Origin: Leptospira ilyithenensis
GTDB lineage: Bacteria > Spirochaetota > Leptospiria > Leptospirales > Leptospiraceae
Reading direction: 5' to 3'
Length of the DNA: 64,000 nucleotides
NCBI RefSeq assembly: GCF_004771005.1
Contig: NZ_RQHV01000036.1
Location: 161,637-225,636 of the forward strand
Shown in pieces: positions 1-10,726 of this stretch. The notes under the pieces were generated by a model. It was given only the letters and a program-made list of their open reading frames with translations, was not told where the DNA came from and made no database searches. How positions within the stretch are numbered: position 1 is the first letter of the stretch; the number at the start of each line of letters is the position of its first letter. The position numbers and the translations under genes are program-made.

Positions 1-184
1 TATGACTGCGATTGCTTTTCATAAATTGATTCAAGAAAATCCCGAAAGAATCATCACTGAAGCGGTAAAAGGTATGCTTCCTAAATCAAAGTTAGGCGAT
101 CAAATGCTTCGCAATTGCAGAGTGTTTGCAGGCGCAGAGCACAACCTGAGCGCACAAAAGCCTCTTAAACTGGAGTTAAAATAA
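1..184 (+). CDS. rplM: 50S ribosomal protein L13, C-terminal part (cut by window start)
   Basis: This is the last ~60 residues of ribosomal protein L13, an early-assembly protein of the large subunit. The visible segment carries the family's C-terminal pattern: [15 protein letters not shown], then the [13 protein letters not shown] stretch, ending in LELK. The true start lies before the window, so the ATG at base 2 is internal. The stop is 3 bases before rpsI; L13-S9 is a near-universal bacterial operon pair, which supports both calls. Confidence 0.95.
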   Translation, partial: MTAIAFHKLIQENPERIITEAVKGMLPKSKLGDQMLRNCRVFAGAEHNLSAQKPLKLELK

Positions 185-187
185 TCT

Positions 188-583
188 ATGGCAGCTAAAC
201 CAATTTGGGCAGTCGGTCGTCGTAAAACATCTGTTGCACGAGCAAGAATTTCCGCAGGTTCCGGTAAAATTACCGTAAATCAAAAAGATGTAACGGAATA
301 CATCAAAAACGGAGAACATTTGGTTCGTCGTGCACTTGAGCCTCTATTTACATTGGATGCTCGTGACAAATATGATATTCTTTTGAACGTATCCGGTGGT
401 GGAGTTGTAGGACAAGTAGGTGCGATTCGTCACGCTGTGGCTCGTGCCCTTGTTGCTTTCAACGAAGCTTTCAAACCCGCTTTGAAAAAAGAAGGATTTC
501 TTACACGTGACAATCGTATGGTGGAGCGTAAAAAATACGGTCTACGCAAAGCGAGAAGAGGAACTCAATTCTCTAAACGTTAA
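188..583 (+). CDS. rpsI: 30S ribosomal protein S9
   Basis: S9 is a 131-residue small-subunit protein whose C-terminal tail reaches the P-site tRNA. The sequence has the N-terminal [12 protein letters not shown] pattern, the [19 protein letters not shown] central helix region, and the expected C-terminus [17 protein letters not shown] ending in the invariant Lys-Arg. The length is normal for the family. It follows rplM by 3 bases and is the last gene before a clear intrinsic terminator at 609-640, so the two form the end of one transcript. The start is the ATG right after the rplM stop, with a GGAG about 12 bases upstream inside rplM. Confidence 0.97.
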   Translation: MAAKPIWAVGRRKTSVARARISAGSGKITVNQKDVTEYIKNGEHLVRRALEPLFTLDARDKYDILLNVSGGGVVGQVGAIRHAVARALVAFNEAFKPALKKEGFLTRDNRMVERKKYGLRKARRGTQFSKR

Positions 584-608
584 GATTTTTTCTTTCCTCT
601 TTTTTCTG

Positions 609-640
609 AAAGCCTCCGCGAAACCGGAGGCTTTTTTGTT
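609..640 (+). terminator. Rho-independent terminator after rpsI
   Basis: A perfect stem AGCCTCCG (611-618) / CGGAGGCT (625-632) with a 6-base loop is extended by flanking A/T pairs and followed directly by a T-rich run. It lies 26 bases past the rpsI stop and should end the rplM-rpsI transcript. Confidence 0.9.
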
Positions 641-683
641 TTTAACGGTTGTTATAAAAGTTTGAAATCTAGAATTAGATGCA

Positions 684-1853
684 ATGAACCTAATTCTTTT
701 TTACTTGGCTTTCGGGATCGGAACTCTTGCGGGGAGTTCTTTTCTATATACATTGGTAATCTTTAGCCAAAGTTTTCCTTCCTTTCACGGGTTTTCAGGC
801 ATCGTTTTCTTTTTTCTATTTTTGCCGTTTCCTTTGATATTTTTGGGAACAGGATATTTACTTGATCGTTATTCTAAAAAATGGGTTCTATTTTCTTTCC
901 AGGCATTGCATGTTCTGGCAGCATTCCTGGTTTTTTATTTTGCAGATTGGCTGACTCAGAATCCCATCTTTCTTCTTCCCGTTGCCTTCTTGAACGGAAT
1001 TGCGATGACTACGGTTCTACCGGGAAGGATGGCAATTCTTCGGGATATTGCACCTCATCATCGTTTGGTGTTCCATACGATCGCGGGCAACCTGGTATTG
1101 ATTCTATTTTTCGGAATCAATCCGCTTATCATAGGTTCTTTGAAAGAGAGTTTTAGTTTTTCGGAACTCTTCGGGCTTTTGGGGAGCATGAATATTTTCA
1201 GTATGTTTTTACTGATTTTTGTTCGGATCACGGAAGTGACTCATAAGATAGAAGGGATTCGTTTTAATTTTTCCGAGGTAAAGGACTTTCTTTTGAATGA
1301 TATCGTTTCCAGGCAAGTGATGTATGTTGCGATCCTCACCATGCTTGCGCTTGGACCTATCCAGGTGTTACTTCCTCTATATGTAAGAGATGTTTTGGGT
1401 TTGGGAGAATTTTCCCGAGGGAAAGTATTGGCACCTTTGGGGATCGGGTTATTTTTCGGAGGAGTCCTCAGTATGATCCTTCACAAAAGAGAGAACAAAG
1501 GTAAGATATTACTTTCTCTTTTGATTTTTTCCTCGGTTCTATTTATAGGATTTTTTCCATTTCAAAAAGCATGGATCACTTCTTTTTCTTTATTTTTGTT
1601 CGGGATTGCGGGTGGAGTACTTTCCAGTCTATTGCCTGCCATTTTGCAAAAACGGGCGGAAGATCGGGTGCGGGGGAGACTTCTTTCCCTCTATACAGTT
1701 TGTTTTCAGTTTACCCCTGCGGTATCGGGATTGGTCTCTGCCATTTTGGGAGATGCTTTCGGAATTTTAGAGGCATTCTCCTATTTGGGCGGTTTTTTCC
1801 TCTTCGCTAGCATACTTTCTTTTTTTGTTTATTCTGAATTAAGAGAGGCTTAA
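684..1853 (+). CDS. MFS-type permease
   Basis: This is a polytopic inner-membrane protein of 389 residues with about 11-12 hydrophobic segments, the size and pattern of a major facilitator superfamily transporter. A motif-A-like loop, [11 protein letters not shown] at residues 57-67, sits between the second and third segments as expected (family form GxLaDrxGrk). A second, weaker [14 protein letters not shown] loop near residue 330 fits the pseudo-repeat of the second half. The substrate cannot be inferred. The gene stands alone between the rpsI terminator and alaS (50 bases downstream), so it need not be functionally linked to translation. Start at the first ATG, just before the first membrane segment. 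Confidence 0.8.
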   Translation: MNLILFYLAFGIGTLAGSSFLYTLVIFSQSFPSFHGFSGIVFFFLFLPFPLIFLGTGYLLDRYSKKWVLFSFQALHVLAAFLVFYFADWLTQNPIFLLPVAFLNGIAMTTVLPGRMAILRDIAPHHRLVFHTIAGNLVLILFFGINPLIIGSLKESFSFSELFGLLGSMNIFSMFLLIFVRITEVTHKIEGIRFNFSEVKDFLLNDIVSRQVMYVAILTMLALGPIQVLLPLYVRDVLGLGEFSRGKVLAPLGIGLFFGGVLSMILHKRENKGKILLSLLIFSSVLFIGFFPFQKAWITSFSLFLFGIAGGVLSSLLPAILQKRAEDRVRGRLLSLYTVCFQFTPAVSGLVSAILGDAFGILEAFSYLGGFFLFASILSFFVYSELREA

Positions 1854-1903
1854 ATCTCGAATCTACTTGCGAAATCCGCCAAAAACAAAATCTCTGTAAG
1901 AGT

Positions 1904-4666
1904 ATGAAGTTTAAGTCGGTACAAGAGATCGGTGATCTATATCTAAATTATTTTAAGTCGAAGGGCCATGTTGTGGTACCTTCTTCGAGCCTAATCCCTG
2001 CGGGGGATCCGACGCTTCTGTTTACGACTGCCGGTATGGTTCAATTCAAACCTTTGTTCACAGGTGCCGTGGAACTCCCTTATTCCAAAGCTTGTTCCTG
2101 TCAGAAATGTGTTCGTACAACCGATTTGGAAGTTGTGGGAAAAACAGAAAGGCACTGTACTTTTTTTGAAATGTTGGGAAACTTTTCCTTTGGAGATTAT
2201 TTCAAAAAGGAAGCCATCGAATACGCGTTAGATTTTTCTTTGAACCATCTGGAAATTCCCAAAGATAAAATTTGGGTTACTATTTATCTGGACGATGACG
2301 AAGCCAAACAAATTTGGATGAACACAGGCATCCCGGAAGAAAGAATCGTTCGTTTGGGCAAAAAAGACAATTTCTGGGGACCTGCGGGAGATAGCGGAGC
2401 ATGTGGGCCTTGTTCGGAACTTTATCTGGACCGCGGACCGGAAAAAGGAGGACCCGATTGTGGTACCTCCGGCACTTGCAAACCGGGATGCGACTGCGAT
2501 CGTTATTTGGAATATTGGAATTTAGTATTCAATCAATTCAATCAAACTGTTTCGGGAGAACTGCTTCCGTTGAAACAAACCGGAATTGATACCGGGTCCG
2601 GACTCGAACGGGTTGCGATGTTACTTCAAGAAGTTGATTCCGTTTACGACACAGATGAATTAAAAAACATTATAACAACGATAGAATCCCTTTCCGGCAA
2701 AACATACGACCAGTCTACGAAGGTAAATTTCAGGGTCATTACTGACCATTCCCGTTCCGTATTTTTCTCCATCGGGGATCGTATTTACCCGGACCGCACT
2801 GGTCGAGGTTATGTGATCCGGCGTTTGATCCGACGCGCTTCTCTATTTGCACGCACTCTGGGAATTACTGAACCTTTTATTTACAAGCTTGTGGATACTC
2901 TTACAGGGATTTATTCCAAGAGATACCCTGAACTCAAAGAAAGGGCAAAAGAAATTCAATCCGTCATTCGTAAGGAAGAAGAACTTTTTCTCAACACATT
3001 GGAAGTGGGCTTGGAAGAATTGGAACATCTTTTGAACCAGATGAAATCAAAAAACGAAACAGAAGTTAGGGGAGTCGATAGTTTCCGACTTTATTCTACT
3101 TATGGTTTCCCGAGAGAGATGACTAGGGAGCTGGTTTTGGAAAGGGGTTTTAGTTTCAATGATTCCGAGTTCGATGCGGAACTGGACAAAGATAGGGATC
3201 TATCACGTGCTAGCTGGAAAGGCAAAAAAACCGCATATCTCACGGGGATTACCGATACTTCCAAATTAAAAACGGAATTTACCGGATACACTCAATTAAA
3301 CGGAACAGCAAAGGTCCAATTTCTGTTTAAAGACGGAAAACAAGTAAACTCACTGAAAGCGGGAGAAGAAGGTGTTATCCTCGTGGACAAATCTCCTTTT
3401 TACGCAGAGGGGGGAGGGCAATTGGGAGATTGGGGTTATATCAAAATAGAATCTTCCCAATTTCAAGTGCAAGATACCCAAAAGGAAAATGACTCCCACC
3501 TTCACCTGGGACTTGTTTTGCGAGGTGAAATCAAACTGGGCGATACTGTGGACTTGGAAGTGGATTCCAAGCGAAGACAGAGCCTAGCCAATCACCATTC
3601 CGGAACTCATTTGTTAAACGGTGCACTTCGTAGGGTGCTCGGATCTCATGTATACCAAAAAGGATCAGTCGTATCCCCCGACTATTTGCGATTTGATTTT
3701 TCCCATCCTGCTTCCTTAACAGACGAAGAAATCAGAAAGATAGAAGCGGATGTCAACGGGGCCGTCGCACGCGGGATTACCGTAGAAACGGAAGTCCTCC
3801 CGATTGAACAGGCCAAAACTTCCGGCGCCTTATCTATGTTTGATGAAAAATACGGAAACCTCGTTCGGGTAGTGGGAATGGGCGATGTGTCTAAAGAATT
3901 TTGCGGTGGGACACATGTTTCCAACACAAAGGAAATCACATACTTTGCAGTATTAAAAGAATCGAGCCCCGGTGCGGGAAATCGAAGGATCGAAGCCATT
4001 TGCGGGGATCCTGTTGTAGATTACTTTCAGTCAGCATTCCAGGTTTTGGCGGAAAAGATCCAAAACTATAATTTGAGCGCCAAAGACGTGTATGGTGATC
4101 TGAAGACTCACGGAATTCTGGATAAAATCCCCGCTCCGGAAGAAGTCCAATCTCTGTTCGAAACAAAAAAAACTTCGGCAGTGGAATATTTGAGAGAGAT
4201 CAAAAGAAAATTGGAAGATAGTCTATCAGAAAAACTTTCCGGTCTGCACAAAGATAAAAAGAAAAAGGAAGCACTTTCCTTTTCTTTGAATCCGGAACTT
4301 GTGGAAGATCTATTGTCCAAAGTGATTAAAATCGGGGACATAGTGATCGCAAAACACAGTTTTGATGCTGTGGATGCCAAATCTTTAAAAGACCTTGCGG
4401 ATTCTTTGAAATCCAGAGAGGCAAATATACTTTGCCTGTTTGCATCCAAAGAAGGAGAGACTTCCACTTTGGTTTATATGTGCAATAAGGTGCTTGTGGA
4501 TAAGGGAGTTCATTGCGGAAACCTTCTGAAGAACTCGTTGGAAATCCTGGGCGGAAAGGGCGGAGGCAGACCGGATATGGCGCAAGGCGGAGGGAAAAAT
4601 CCCGATCAAATCGACCTTGCTCTTGAAGCTGCTATGAAAGAAATTCAAAATAAATTCGGAGCATAA
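1904..4666 (+). CDS. alaS: Alanyl-tRNA synthetase
   Basis: Charges tRNA-Ala with alanine; cytoplasmic, 920 residues, slightly longer than the common ~875. The class II catalytic domain fills the first ~250 residues ([20 protein letters not shown] near the N-terminus, then the GPCSE motif). A Cys-rich insertion [16 protein letters not shown] follows; the same Cys pattern occurs in Gram-positive AlaS proteins, so it is a known variant and not an oddity. The editing domain is intact: the zinc-site HxxxH (H565, H569) and the CGGTH motif (C667, H671). The C-terminal region ends with [13 protein letters not shown], typical of the C-Ala domain. yajQ begins 3 bases after the stop, so the two are probably co-transcribed. 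Confidence 0.98.
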   Translation: MKFKSVQEIGDLYLNYFKSKGHVVVPSSSLIPAGDPTLLFTTAGMVQFKPLFTGAVELPYSKACSCQKCVRTTDLEVVGKTERHCTFFEMLGNFSFGDYFKKEAIEYALDFSLNHLEIPKDKIWVTIYLDDDEAKQIWMNTGIPEERIVRLGKKDNFWGPAGDSGACGPCSELYLDRGPEKGGPDCGTSGTCKPGCDCDRYLEYWNLVFNQFNQTVSGELLPLKQTGIDTGSGLERVAMLLQEVDSVYDTDELKNIITTIESLSGKTYDQSTKVNFRVITDHSRSVFFSIGDRIYPDRTGRGYVIRRLIRRASLFARTLGITEPFIYKLVDTLTGIYSKRYPELKERAKEIQSVIRKEEELFLNTLEVGLEELEHLLNQMKSKNETEVRGVDSFRLYSTYGFPREMTRELVLERGFSFNDSEFDAELDKDRDLSRASWKGKKTAYLTGITDTSKLKTEFTGYTQLNGTAKVQFLFKDGKQVNSLKAGEEGVILVDKSPFYAEGGGQLGDWGYIKIESSQFQVQDTQKENDSHLHLGLVLRGEIKLGDTVDLEVDSKRRQSLANHHSGTHLLNGALRRVLGSHVYQKGSVVSPDYLRFDFSHPASLTDEEIRKIEADVNGAVARGITVETEVLPIEQAKTSGALSMFDEKYGNLVRVVGMGDVSKEFCGGTHVSNTKEITYFAVLKESSPGAGNRRIEAICGDPVVDYFQSAFQVLAEKIQNYNLSAKDVYGDLKTHGILDKIPAPEEVQSLFETKKTSAVEYLREIKRKLEDSLSEKLSGLHKDKKKKEALSFSLNPELVEDLLSKVIKIGDIVIAKHSFDAVDAKSLKDLADSLKSREANILCLFASKEGETSTLVYMCNKVLVDKGVHCGNLLKNSLEILGGKGGGRPDMAQGGGKNPDQIDLALEAAMKEIQNKFGA

Positions 4667-4669
4667 CCC

Positions 4670-5167
4670 ATGGCACAAGACCCATCATTTGATATCGTAT
4701 CCAAAGTAGAAAGACCGGAATTACAAAATGCGATTTCTCAGGCAATGACGGATATTTCCACCAGATTTGATTTTAAAGGTTCCAATTCCGAGATCAAATT
4801 GCAGGACGAACATATGGTACTTACTTCAGAAAATGAAATCAAACTAAAACAGGTCATCGACGTATTGACTACCAAGATGGCGAAGAGGGGAATCAGTCTC
4901 CGAGCGTTTGATTTCGAATCCAAAGTGGAACCTGCAACCGGACAAACTGTCCGTCAAAAAGTAAAGATCCAAAACGGTTTGGACAAAGAACAAACCAAGC
5001 AGATCACAAATTTGATCAAGGATGCAAAACTGAAAGTGCAGGTCACGATTCAAGGAGACTCCGTCCGGGTTGTTGGCAAAAAAAAGGATGACTTGCAAGC
5101 AGTGATGCAAGCTGTCCGAAATGCGGATTTTAAGTTTGATGCGAACTTCCAGAACTTTAAGGGCTAA
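4670..5167 (+). CDS. yajQ: YajQ family nucleotide-binding protein
   Basis: A 165-residue soluble protein of the YajQ (UPF0234) family. The start MAQDPSFDIVSKVERPEL and the FDFKGSNSEI segment are diagnostic, as is the second half with KKVKIQNGLDKEQ-like sequence and the C-terminal DANFQNFKG. Members bind nucleotides, and c-di-GMP binding has been reported for some, but no enzymatic role is established; function here is only known by family. It directly follows alaS. No terminator-like stem follows; only a 16-base palindrome (5167-5182) lies in the gap to the convergent DUF1275 gene. Confidence 0.93.
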   Translation: MAQDPSFDIVSKVERPELQNAISQAMTDISTRFDFKGSNSEIKLQDEHMVLTSENEIKLKQVIDVLTTKMAKRGISLRAFDFESKVEPATGQTVRQKVKIQNGLDKEQTKQITNLIKDAKLKVQVTIQGDSVRVVGKKKDDLQAVMQAVRNADFKFDANFQNFKG

Positions 5168-5216
5168 GTTAGATATCTAACTCCCTTACTAAGTTTTGCG
5201 AAATCCCGCTTTTGCT

Positions 5217-5906
5217 TTAATGCAGATGAATGATCTTTCGGAAATAATGACTCCAGATATGATAGGAAAGTCCTATCGAAAAACAAGTGATTGCCGGAAG
5301 CCAGATCATTATGATTCCGTATTCCTGGAAAAAATAGGCTCCGAAAAAACTTCCCAATAGAAATCCCAGGATTTGGAAAAAATTCATATAAATTCTCCAG
5401 GCCTCTACCTCCACTCCTCTCACTTTGTTTCCTAAATAACTTCCGAAGTCAGTCATAATTCCTGTTAGATGGGTGGTGCGGATAATGCTTCCTCTGTATG
5501 TCATTACAATCGCATTTTGAAGTCCGCAAGCGAAAGAAAAAGCATAGGCTCCGATTTCAATTTCATTGATATAAAGAAAGGCCCCGAAAATCAAAATAAA
5601 AGACTCGATGATAAGAAGCACACCGTAACTGTTTTGTTTCCTGAATTTGACAGATCCGATAAATACGCCCGAGGCAAATGCCCCCAATAAAAAAGTAAAT
5701 ATCAGTAAACCAAGATGGTAGGAAAATACACCTTTGGAAAGTTCGATCGCGAGCGAACTGGCGCTTCCCGTGACATGAGCTACGGAAGATCCGTGGATTC
5801 CCAAAATGGCGATAGAATTGATTAGTCCTGCAGTAGTCACGAGTAGGATAGCGTTTCCTATAAAAATATATGTATCTGTTTTTGATGTGTTTTTAATTTT
5901 TTCCAA
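5217..5906 (-). CDS. DUF1275 (YoaK-type) membrane protein
   Basis: A 229-residue polytopic membrane protein with about six hydrophobic helices. The pattern VTTAGLINSIAILG, then HVTGSASSLA, then AFASGVFIGS and GLQNAIVMTYRGS matches the DUF1275/YoaK family, whose function is unknown. I place the start at the TTG at 5906, preceded by AAGGAAG at a good distance. A longer reading begins at 6035, but its first ~43 residues are a basic, low-complexity stretch that would overlap the ftsK N-terminus on the other strand. With the TTG start the gene is divergent from ftsK with an 88-base gap. Confidence 0.82.
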   Translation of the reverse strand: MEKIKNTSKTDTYIFIGNAILLVTTAGLINSIAILGIHGSSVAHVTGSASSLAIELSKGVFSYHLGLLIFTFLLGAFASGVFIGSVKFRKQNSYGVLLIIESFILIFGAFLYINEIEIGAYAFSFACGLQNAIVMTYRGSIIRTTHLTGIMTDFGSYLGNKVRGVEVEAWRIYMNFFQILGFLLGSFFGAYFFQEYGIIMIWLPAITCFSIGLSYHIWSHYFRKIIHLH

Positions 5907-5994
5907 TGTTCTTCCTTTGTTTTTTTTAGACTTTCCCGGTCGGGTAGGTGGCTTTTTTTCCCTGCTATGTCTCGAAACATCCGATAGTTTGGAT

Positions 5995-8850
5995 ATGGAC
6001 AACAAAGAGAAAGCCATACCCAAATGGAATGCCATTCGCCAGGATTTTACTCCTTATATTCTGGTTTTTCTTGGTGTTTTTTTACTTTTATCCCTTTTTT
6101 CTTTTACGGAAACGGAGGATGGAACTGGTGCCAACTGGTTTGGCAGAATTGGCTATTATGTTTCTTTCACTCTATTTTATCTTCTAGGAAAATCATCCTT
6201 TTTACTCGCCGGATTTTCCCTTATCCTCGGAGTGATTTCTTTTAAAAATCCCGAGTTTGATCGTTTGGGAAAGGCACTGTTTTTTCCTTTGTTTATCATC
6301 GGTTCTTCCGTTGCTTTGAACGTTCTGGAAACACCTCTTGGTCAGTTAGGTGACGGTGGTGGAGTGTTCGGTCAGTTTTTTTCCTGGGTTTTGAATTATC
6401 TGTTCGGAGAAACCGGGCGCATCATTGTAGTTTTCTTTTTGTTTTTATATTCCGCAGTGATCTGGTTGGAAGATTCCACTTGGAATTTCACTTTAGGCAA
6501 ATTGCAATCTTTTGCAAATGTTATGTATAAAGGATTCGGTGGAACCCGCGACCTTAGCCATTGGAAACTTCCCAGTTTTCTAAACGGGACTATTGTCCCC
6601 GAAGCTTTCCCGGCCAAACCTATTTTCGGGGAAGACATTCATTCGAAAAAATGGTTCGAAAGAAAATTGGAATCTGAAATAGACACTGTTTCCGGGAAAC
6701 AGGAATCTATGATTTGGGAAGACGAAGAACCGGCGGAATTTCCTTTTCCCAAAGAAACAAAGAAAGCCGAAACCCAAAAATTGATTTATAAAAATACTTC
6801 CTTGTATGAGGGATTTTTTGAAGAATCCGGAGACAGTTTTCGATTTCACAAAACATCTGTCAGTTTGCAAAAGAAATTACGTACGGAGAGTTTTCTTCCC
6901 GATGCATTCAAAATCAAAGTCAGCGATTTCCGAGGTTTGGCAGTTCCTGAAATCATAGAAGAAGTCGTTGCCCTTCCTTTGTATCCGTTTTCGCAAAAGT
7001 CGGAAACAAATATTGTTTCCGAGACACTTGAATCCAAGTTTCCCGAACTAAGTTCCGGCTCTTCCTTACACAAACCGATTTCCAAATTCAGCTTTGATGA
7101 TATTGACCTTTATCCGGGCCGCCAAACAAAGGAATCCGTTTTGGAATTGGATACGAAAGATTTGGAAGAGGGCGTAGAACCTTTGAACGAAGTAGAGGAT
7201 GATGTCTTATCTCTACCGATTAGTGTCCAGGAAGAAGAAGAATGGGAAGAAGAGTTTCCAACGGTAGAATCCGAGATAGATGATTCTGTCGATTACGATG
7301 AAGTGGAAGCTTCCGAAGATGAGGAAGAGGATGAAATTCCTTCCAATGTTTACGCTTTGGAAAAACCGAAGGCAAAGCCTAAGAAGGAAGAGAAAAAAGA
7401 ATTCGCAATGGGTTCCATGGTTCCCATTATCAAATTGAAAAAGGGATCTTATTATATTTCTCCGAAGCTACTAGCTGATCATAAACAATCTCCTTCTTTT
7501 ACGGCAAAATTCGATTCCGAATTGGAAACGGTAGGTCGTAAGATAGAAGAGATCATCGGTTATTACGGGATTGAGTCCAAAGTGATTGCCCGGGAACGAG
7601 GGCCGATCATTACCCGCTACGAACTTACCATTCCTCACGGAATCAAACTCAGTCGGATCACTTCTCTCTCCGATGAATTGAAACTTCATTTGGCAGTGAA
7701 AAATATACGCATCGTAGCACCTATCCCCGGTAAGTCGTCGATCGGAATTGAAGTTCCCAATATCCATAGGGAAGATGTGTTTTTATCCGAGATTTTAAAA
7801 GAATCCATCCTTCAAAACAAAACCAAGGATCTTACCATTGCCATCGGCAAGGATATTTCCGGTAAAACTGTGATCATCGATCTTGCAAAACTTCCTCACT
7901 TGCTTGTGGCAGGAACTACAGGATCGGGTAAATCGGTAAGTTTGAACTCGATGATTACCAGTTTGATTTGTACACGTTCTCCCGAAGAAGTTCGTTTTAT
8001 CATGATCGATCCTAAGATGGTGGAGATGACTCTTTACGAGGACATTCCTCATCTACTAATGCCTGTTATTACTGATCCCAAAAAGGCGACGAAGGCATTG
8101 TCCTGGGCGATCCAGGAAATGGAGTCCCGCTATCAAATGGTATCTCAATTGAAGAGTAGGGATTTCAAAAGTTATAATGACAAAGTGGAAGAATTCGCCC
8201 ATAAAAAAGGTTATCAAAAATTTCCTTATATAGTGATCTTTATCGATGAGCTTGCGGATTTGATGATGGTTTCCGGGAAAGATCTGGAAGACCAGATCAC
8301 CCGGATTTCCCAAAAATCAAGAGCGGTCGGGATTCACCTGGTCATGGCCACCCAAAGACCGTCTGTGGATGTGATCACCGGACTCATCAAAGCCAACTGT
8401 CCTGCGAGAGTAGCATTCCATGTGGCACAAAAAACGGATTCCCGGACAATTTTAGATACGAACGGTGCCGAATCCCTTCTCGGAAAAGGGGATTTTTTAT
8501 ATCGTTCTCCCACTTCCGCCGACCTAACCCGAATCCAGGCGCCTTACATCGAAGAGAAGGAAATCGAAGCCATTGTGGAAGAAGCAAAAAAACAAGGTGC
8601 TCCGGCTTATGTAGAAATGAACTGGGATGAGGAAGGAAATACCGAATCAGGCTCGGAAGAGGATGAAGAGCTATTTGATGAGGCTTGGAATATTGTAGTT
8701 TCCGAGAAAAAAGCGAGTGCTAGTTACCTCCAGAGAAGAATGAGGATCGGCTATAATAAAGCGGCGAGACTTATGGAGCTTATGGAAATGCGTGGCTATG
8801 TTTCGCCGCAAATTGGCTCAAAACCCAGAGAAATCCTTCGTTCAGCGTAA
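5995..8850 (+). CDS. ftsK: DNA translocase FtsK/SpoIIIE
   Basis: Septum-located ATP-driven motor that moves chromosome ends during division. With the ATG at 5995 the protein has 951 residues: a short cytoplasmic start, about four N-terminal membrane helices within the first ~170 residues, a long charged linker very rich in Glu/Asp around residues 380-460, then the motor. Walker A is GTTGSGKS at 640-647; Walker B is FIDELADLM near 750; the C-terminal ~65 residues form the winged-helix gamma domain that reads orienting DNA sites ([19 protein letters not shown]). An open frame extends upstream to 5806, but those codons are antisense to the DUF1275 gene and look non-native. The stop lies 40 bases before the LolA-like gene. 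Confidence 0.95.
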   Translation: MDNKEKAIPKWNAIRQDFTPYILVFLGVFLLLSLFSFTETEDGTGANWFGRIGYYVSFTLFYLLGKSSFLLAGFSLILGVISFKNPEFDRLGKALFFPLFIIGSSVALNVLETPLGQLGDGGGVFGQFFSWVLNYLFGETGRIIVVFFLFLYSAVIWLEDSTWNFTLGKLQSFANVMYKGFGGTRDLSHWKLPSFLNGTIVPEAFPAKPIFGEDIHSKKWFERKLESEIDTVSGKQESMIWEDEEPAEFPFPKETKKAETQKLIYKNTSLYEGFFEESGDSFRFHKTSVSLQKKLRTESFLPDAFKIKVSDFRGLAVPEIIEEVVALPLYPFSQKSETNIVSETLESKFPELSSGSSLHKPISKFSFDDIDLYPGRQTKESVLELDTKDLEEGVEPLNEVEDDVLSLPISVQEEEEWEEEFPTVESEIDDSVDYDEVEASEDEEEDEIPSNVYALEKPKAKPKKEEKKEFAMGSMVPIIKLKKGSYYISPKLLADHKQSPSFTAKFDSELETVGRKIEEIIGYYGIESKVIARERGPIITRYELTIPHGIKLSRITSLSDELKLHLAVKNIRIVAPIPGKSSIGIEVPNIHREDVFLSEILKESILQNKTKDLTIAIGKDISGKTVIIDLAKLPHLLVAGTTGSGKSVSLNSMITSLICTRSPEEVRFIMIDPKMVEMTLYEDIPHLLMPVITDPKKATKALSWAIQEMESRYQMVSQLKSRDFKSYNDKVEEFAHKKGYQKFPYIVIFIDELADLMMVSGKDLEDQITRISQKSRAVGIHLVMATQRPSVDVITGLIKANCPARVAFHVAQKTDSRTILDTNGAESLLGKGDFLYRSPTSADLTRIQAPYIEEKEIEAIVEEAKKQGAPAYVEMNWDEEGNTESGSEEDEELFDEAWNIVVSEKKASASYLQRRMRIGYNKAARLMELMEMRGYVSPQIGSKPREILRSA

Positions 8851-8890
8851 ATCATCGACAAGTGAGGCTTTCTTGAAAAACTGGGAAACT

Positions 8891-9604
8891 ATGAAAGTTC
8901 GTATCGGCCTTGTCTTTGTGTGCCTACTCGTTTGGTTTCCTATTTTTCCCCAAACAGGACCTGCGCATAATTGGCATTCCCCTTCGGAAGTAGTCAAAAA
9001 AATCAAAAAGAAATTTTCCGAAATCAATTCCTATTCCGCTGATTTCCAGATCAAGAGCGTAGAGAATAAAAAAGAAAAAACAATGCGGGGAAAGTCTCTT
9101 TATAAGAGACCGGGAAAGATCCGCTACAATTTCAACGAACCGGAAGGGGATGAAATCGTATCGGACGGCAAAACTCTATATATCTTTATCAAGAGGTTAG
9201 GTGCCGTCGGCAAACAGGACTTAAGTTTAGATAAGAAAAATTCCTCAGGCGCACTTTTTACAACCAACAGCGCCGACGGATTGTCCCGTTTGTTCCGCAA
9301 ATACCATTATAAATTCGACGCTATCGAACAACCTAGAATCGTCTTTGAAAAAGACCCTACCAAATACTTTGTTTTGGAATTGGACCAAAGGGAAAAGATC
9401 GGCGGATTTGAAAAAATGAAGTTGTTTGTGGATTCGGAGTCCTATCTGATCAAAAGAGCGGTTGCAACAGACGGACGCGGCAAAGAAACTACAATTGCAT
9501 TTTCTAATATTAATTTTGAAGAAGAGATTCAGGATGGAGTGTTTAATTTTCACATGAGTGGAAATGCAAAGATAGTAAACAATCCATTGGTTTCTGAGAA
9601 CTAA
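8891..9604 (+). CDS. LolA-like outer membrane lipoprotein carrier
   Basis: A 237-residue predicted periplasmic protein: a signal peptide ([19 protein letters not shown], cleavage near residue 20), then a LolA-type fold with repeated beta-strand patterns ([40 protein letters not shown]). LolA-family proteins ferry lipoproteins across the periplasm to the outer membrane, which suits a double-membrane, lipoprotein-rich organism. The ATG at 8891 is chosen because it puts the hydrophobic stretch at the N-terminus; a TTG 18 bases upstream (8873 region) is a possible alternative. Its position between ftsK and the RodZ-like gene repeats an arrangement where lolA follows ftsK in many bacteria. Confidence 0.85.
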   Translation: MKVRIGLVFVCLLVWFPIFPQTGPAHNWHSPSEVVKKIKKKFSEINSYSADFQIKSVENKKEKTMRGKSLYKRPGKIRYNFNEPEGDEIVSDGKTLYIFIKRLGAVGKQDLSLDKKNSSGALFTTNSADGLSRLFRKYHYKFDAIEQPRIVFEKDPTKYFVLELDQREKIGGFEKMKLFVDSESYLIKRAVATDGRGKETTIAFSNINFEEEIQDGVFNFHMSGNAKIVNNPLVSEN

Positions 9605-9627
9605 TCCCTGTTAAGAGGAAAAACGTT

Positions 9628-10725
9628 TTGAATACGAAAAGAGTAGGCCAGATCATAAAAGAAGCCAGAGAAGAAAAAAAACTCTCTGTAAAAGATGTAG
9701 CTAAAGATACGAATATCGCAGCGAAATACATCATTGCCCTGGAAACGGAAGATTATTCCCAGTTTCCTGCGGAAACATTCGCACTTGGATTCCTAAAAAA
9801 TTACGCCAGTTATTTGAAATTGGACACTGCGATGTTATTGAATTTATATCGCGGGGAACAAATAGAAGAATCACAAGCACCTCTGGAAGAACTCACCCGA
9901 CCTACGACTTCCAGTTTTACTTTGGATCGCAACAAACTTATCACGATCGTTTCCGTAGCCTTGTTTGTTATCTCGGCTTATATCATCTACTTAAGCTTTC
10001 AAGAATCGGGCAGTTCCATTGCTGACGAAGAAACAACTACTTCTTCTTCGGAATCCACCCCCGTTTCTTCTGCGGAAATTCCTTCGGGAATCAATTTTGT
10101 ATCTCAAAGTGTTCCTGAAAACGCGAGTGTTCCTTTTATCCTAACAGAGGATAGGGGAGTATCTTTCAGCGTAAACAATCAACAATGCAAGATGTTCATT
10201 AAGGGAGTACAAGGCGGCAAAGCCATCATCGGATTCAATATTTTTCCTGAAAAGAACGTGTATAGTTTTCAATCCGCAGAAGGAGAAGAAACCGTTCTTT
10301 CTTATAAAATAGCGGAACTTTCCGCTCTTCGTCGCGATATCAGAGTTGTTACACAAGCGGTCACTGAAAAATCAGCAAAGGTCCTTGTGACTCTCAAAGA
10401 AGAAAGGGAAGGAGTCGCTTCCAAACCGGTAGGGGATGTTCCCATCCAAGTGACATTATTTTTCTCTAAGCCTAGTTATGTGGAATTCGTAATCGACGGT
10501 CAAATGGGAGAAAGGGGACTGGTTTCTGCTGGCGAAGTGAAACATCTGGAAGCAAGAGACCGACTTGAAATGAAAGTAGGCGACGGCGGTGCCGTAGAGA
10601 TGGTTCAAAATGGAAAAGAAAGATCCGTTCTCGGCAAACCGGGCAAACTAGTGAAAAAGATATTTATACGTAAACAAAATCCTTATGATTCCACTCAGTC
10701 CATCATTGGGGAGTTAGGCGAATAG
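9628..10725 (+). CDS. RodZ-like helix-turn-helix membrane protein
   Basis: A 365-residue single-pass protein: an N-terminal RodZ-type helix-turn-helix (residues 1-75, with [20 protein letters not shown] and the [13 protein letters not shown] helix), a linker, one membrane helix at about 103-124, a Ser/Thr-rich stretch, and a C-terminal beta-rich domain of the DUF4115 type outside the membrane. In model bacteria RodZ links MreB filaments to the wall-synthesis machinery; that role is inferred here. The start is TTG at 9628 with AAGAGGAA eight bases upstream. The stop is one base before the rimO ATG, so the two are likely translated together. Confidence 0.85.
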   Translation: MNTKRVGQIIKEAREEKKLSVKDVAKDTNIAAKYIIALETEDYSQFPAETFALGFLKNYASYLKLDTAMLLNLYRGEQIEESQAPLEELTRPTTSSFTLDRNKLITIVSVALFVISAYIIYLSFQESGSSIADEETTTSSSESTPVSSAEIPSGINFVSQSVPENASVPFILTEDRGVSFSVNNQQCKMFIKGVQGGKAIIGFNIFPEKNVYSFQSAEGEETVLSYKIAELSALRRDIRVVTQAVTEKSAKVLVTLKEEREGVASKPVGDVPIQVTLFFSKPSYVEFVIDGQMGERGLVSAGEVKHLEARDRLEMKVGDGGAVEMVQNGKERSVLGKPGKLVKKIFIRKQNPYDSTQSIIGELGE

Positions 10726-10726
10726 A

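Noticed and set aside
2440..2500. Cys-rich insertion in AlaS as a novel metal site
   Set aside because: The same CxxxxxxxGCDCDR-type pattern is found in AlaS of Gram-positive bacteria, so it is a known variant.
5806..5994. Longer FtsK N-terminus starting at 5806
   Set aside because: These 63 codons lie antisense to the DUF1275 coding region and do not resemble FtsK; the ATG at 5995 fits better.
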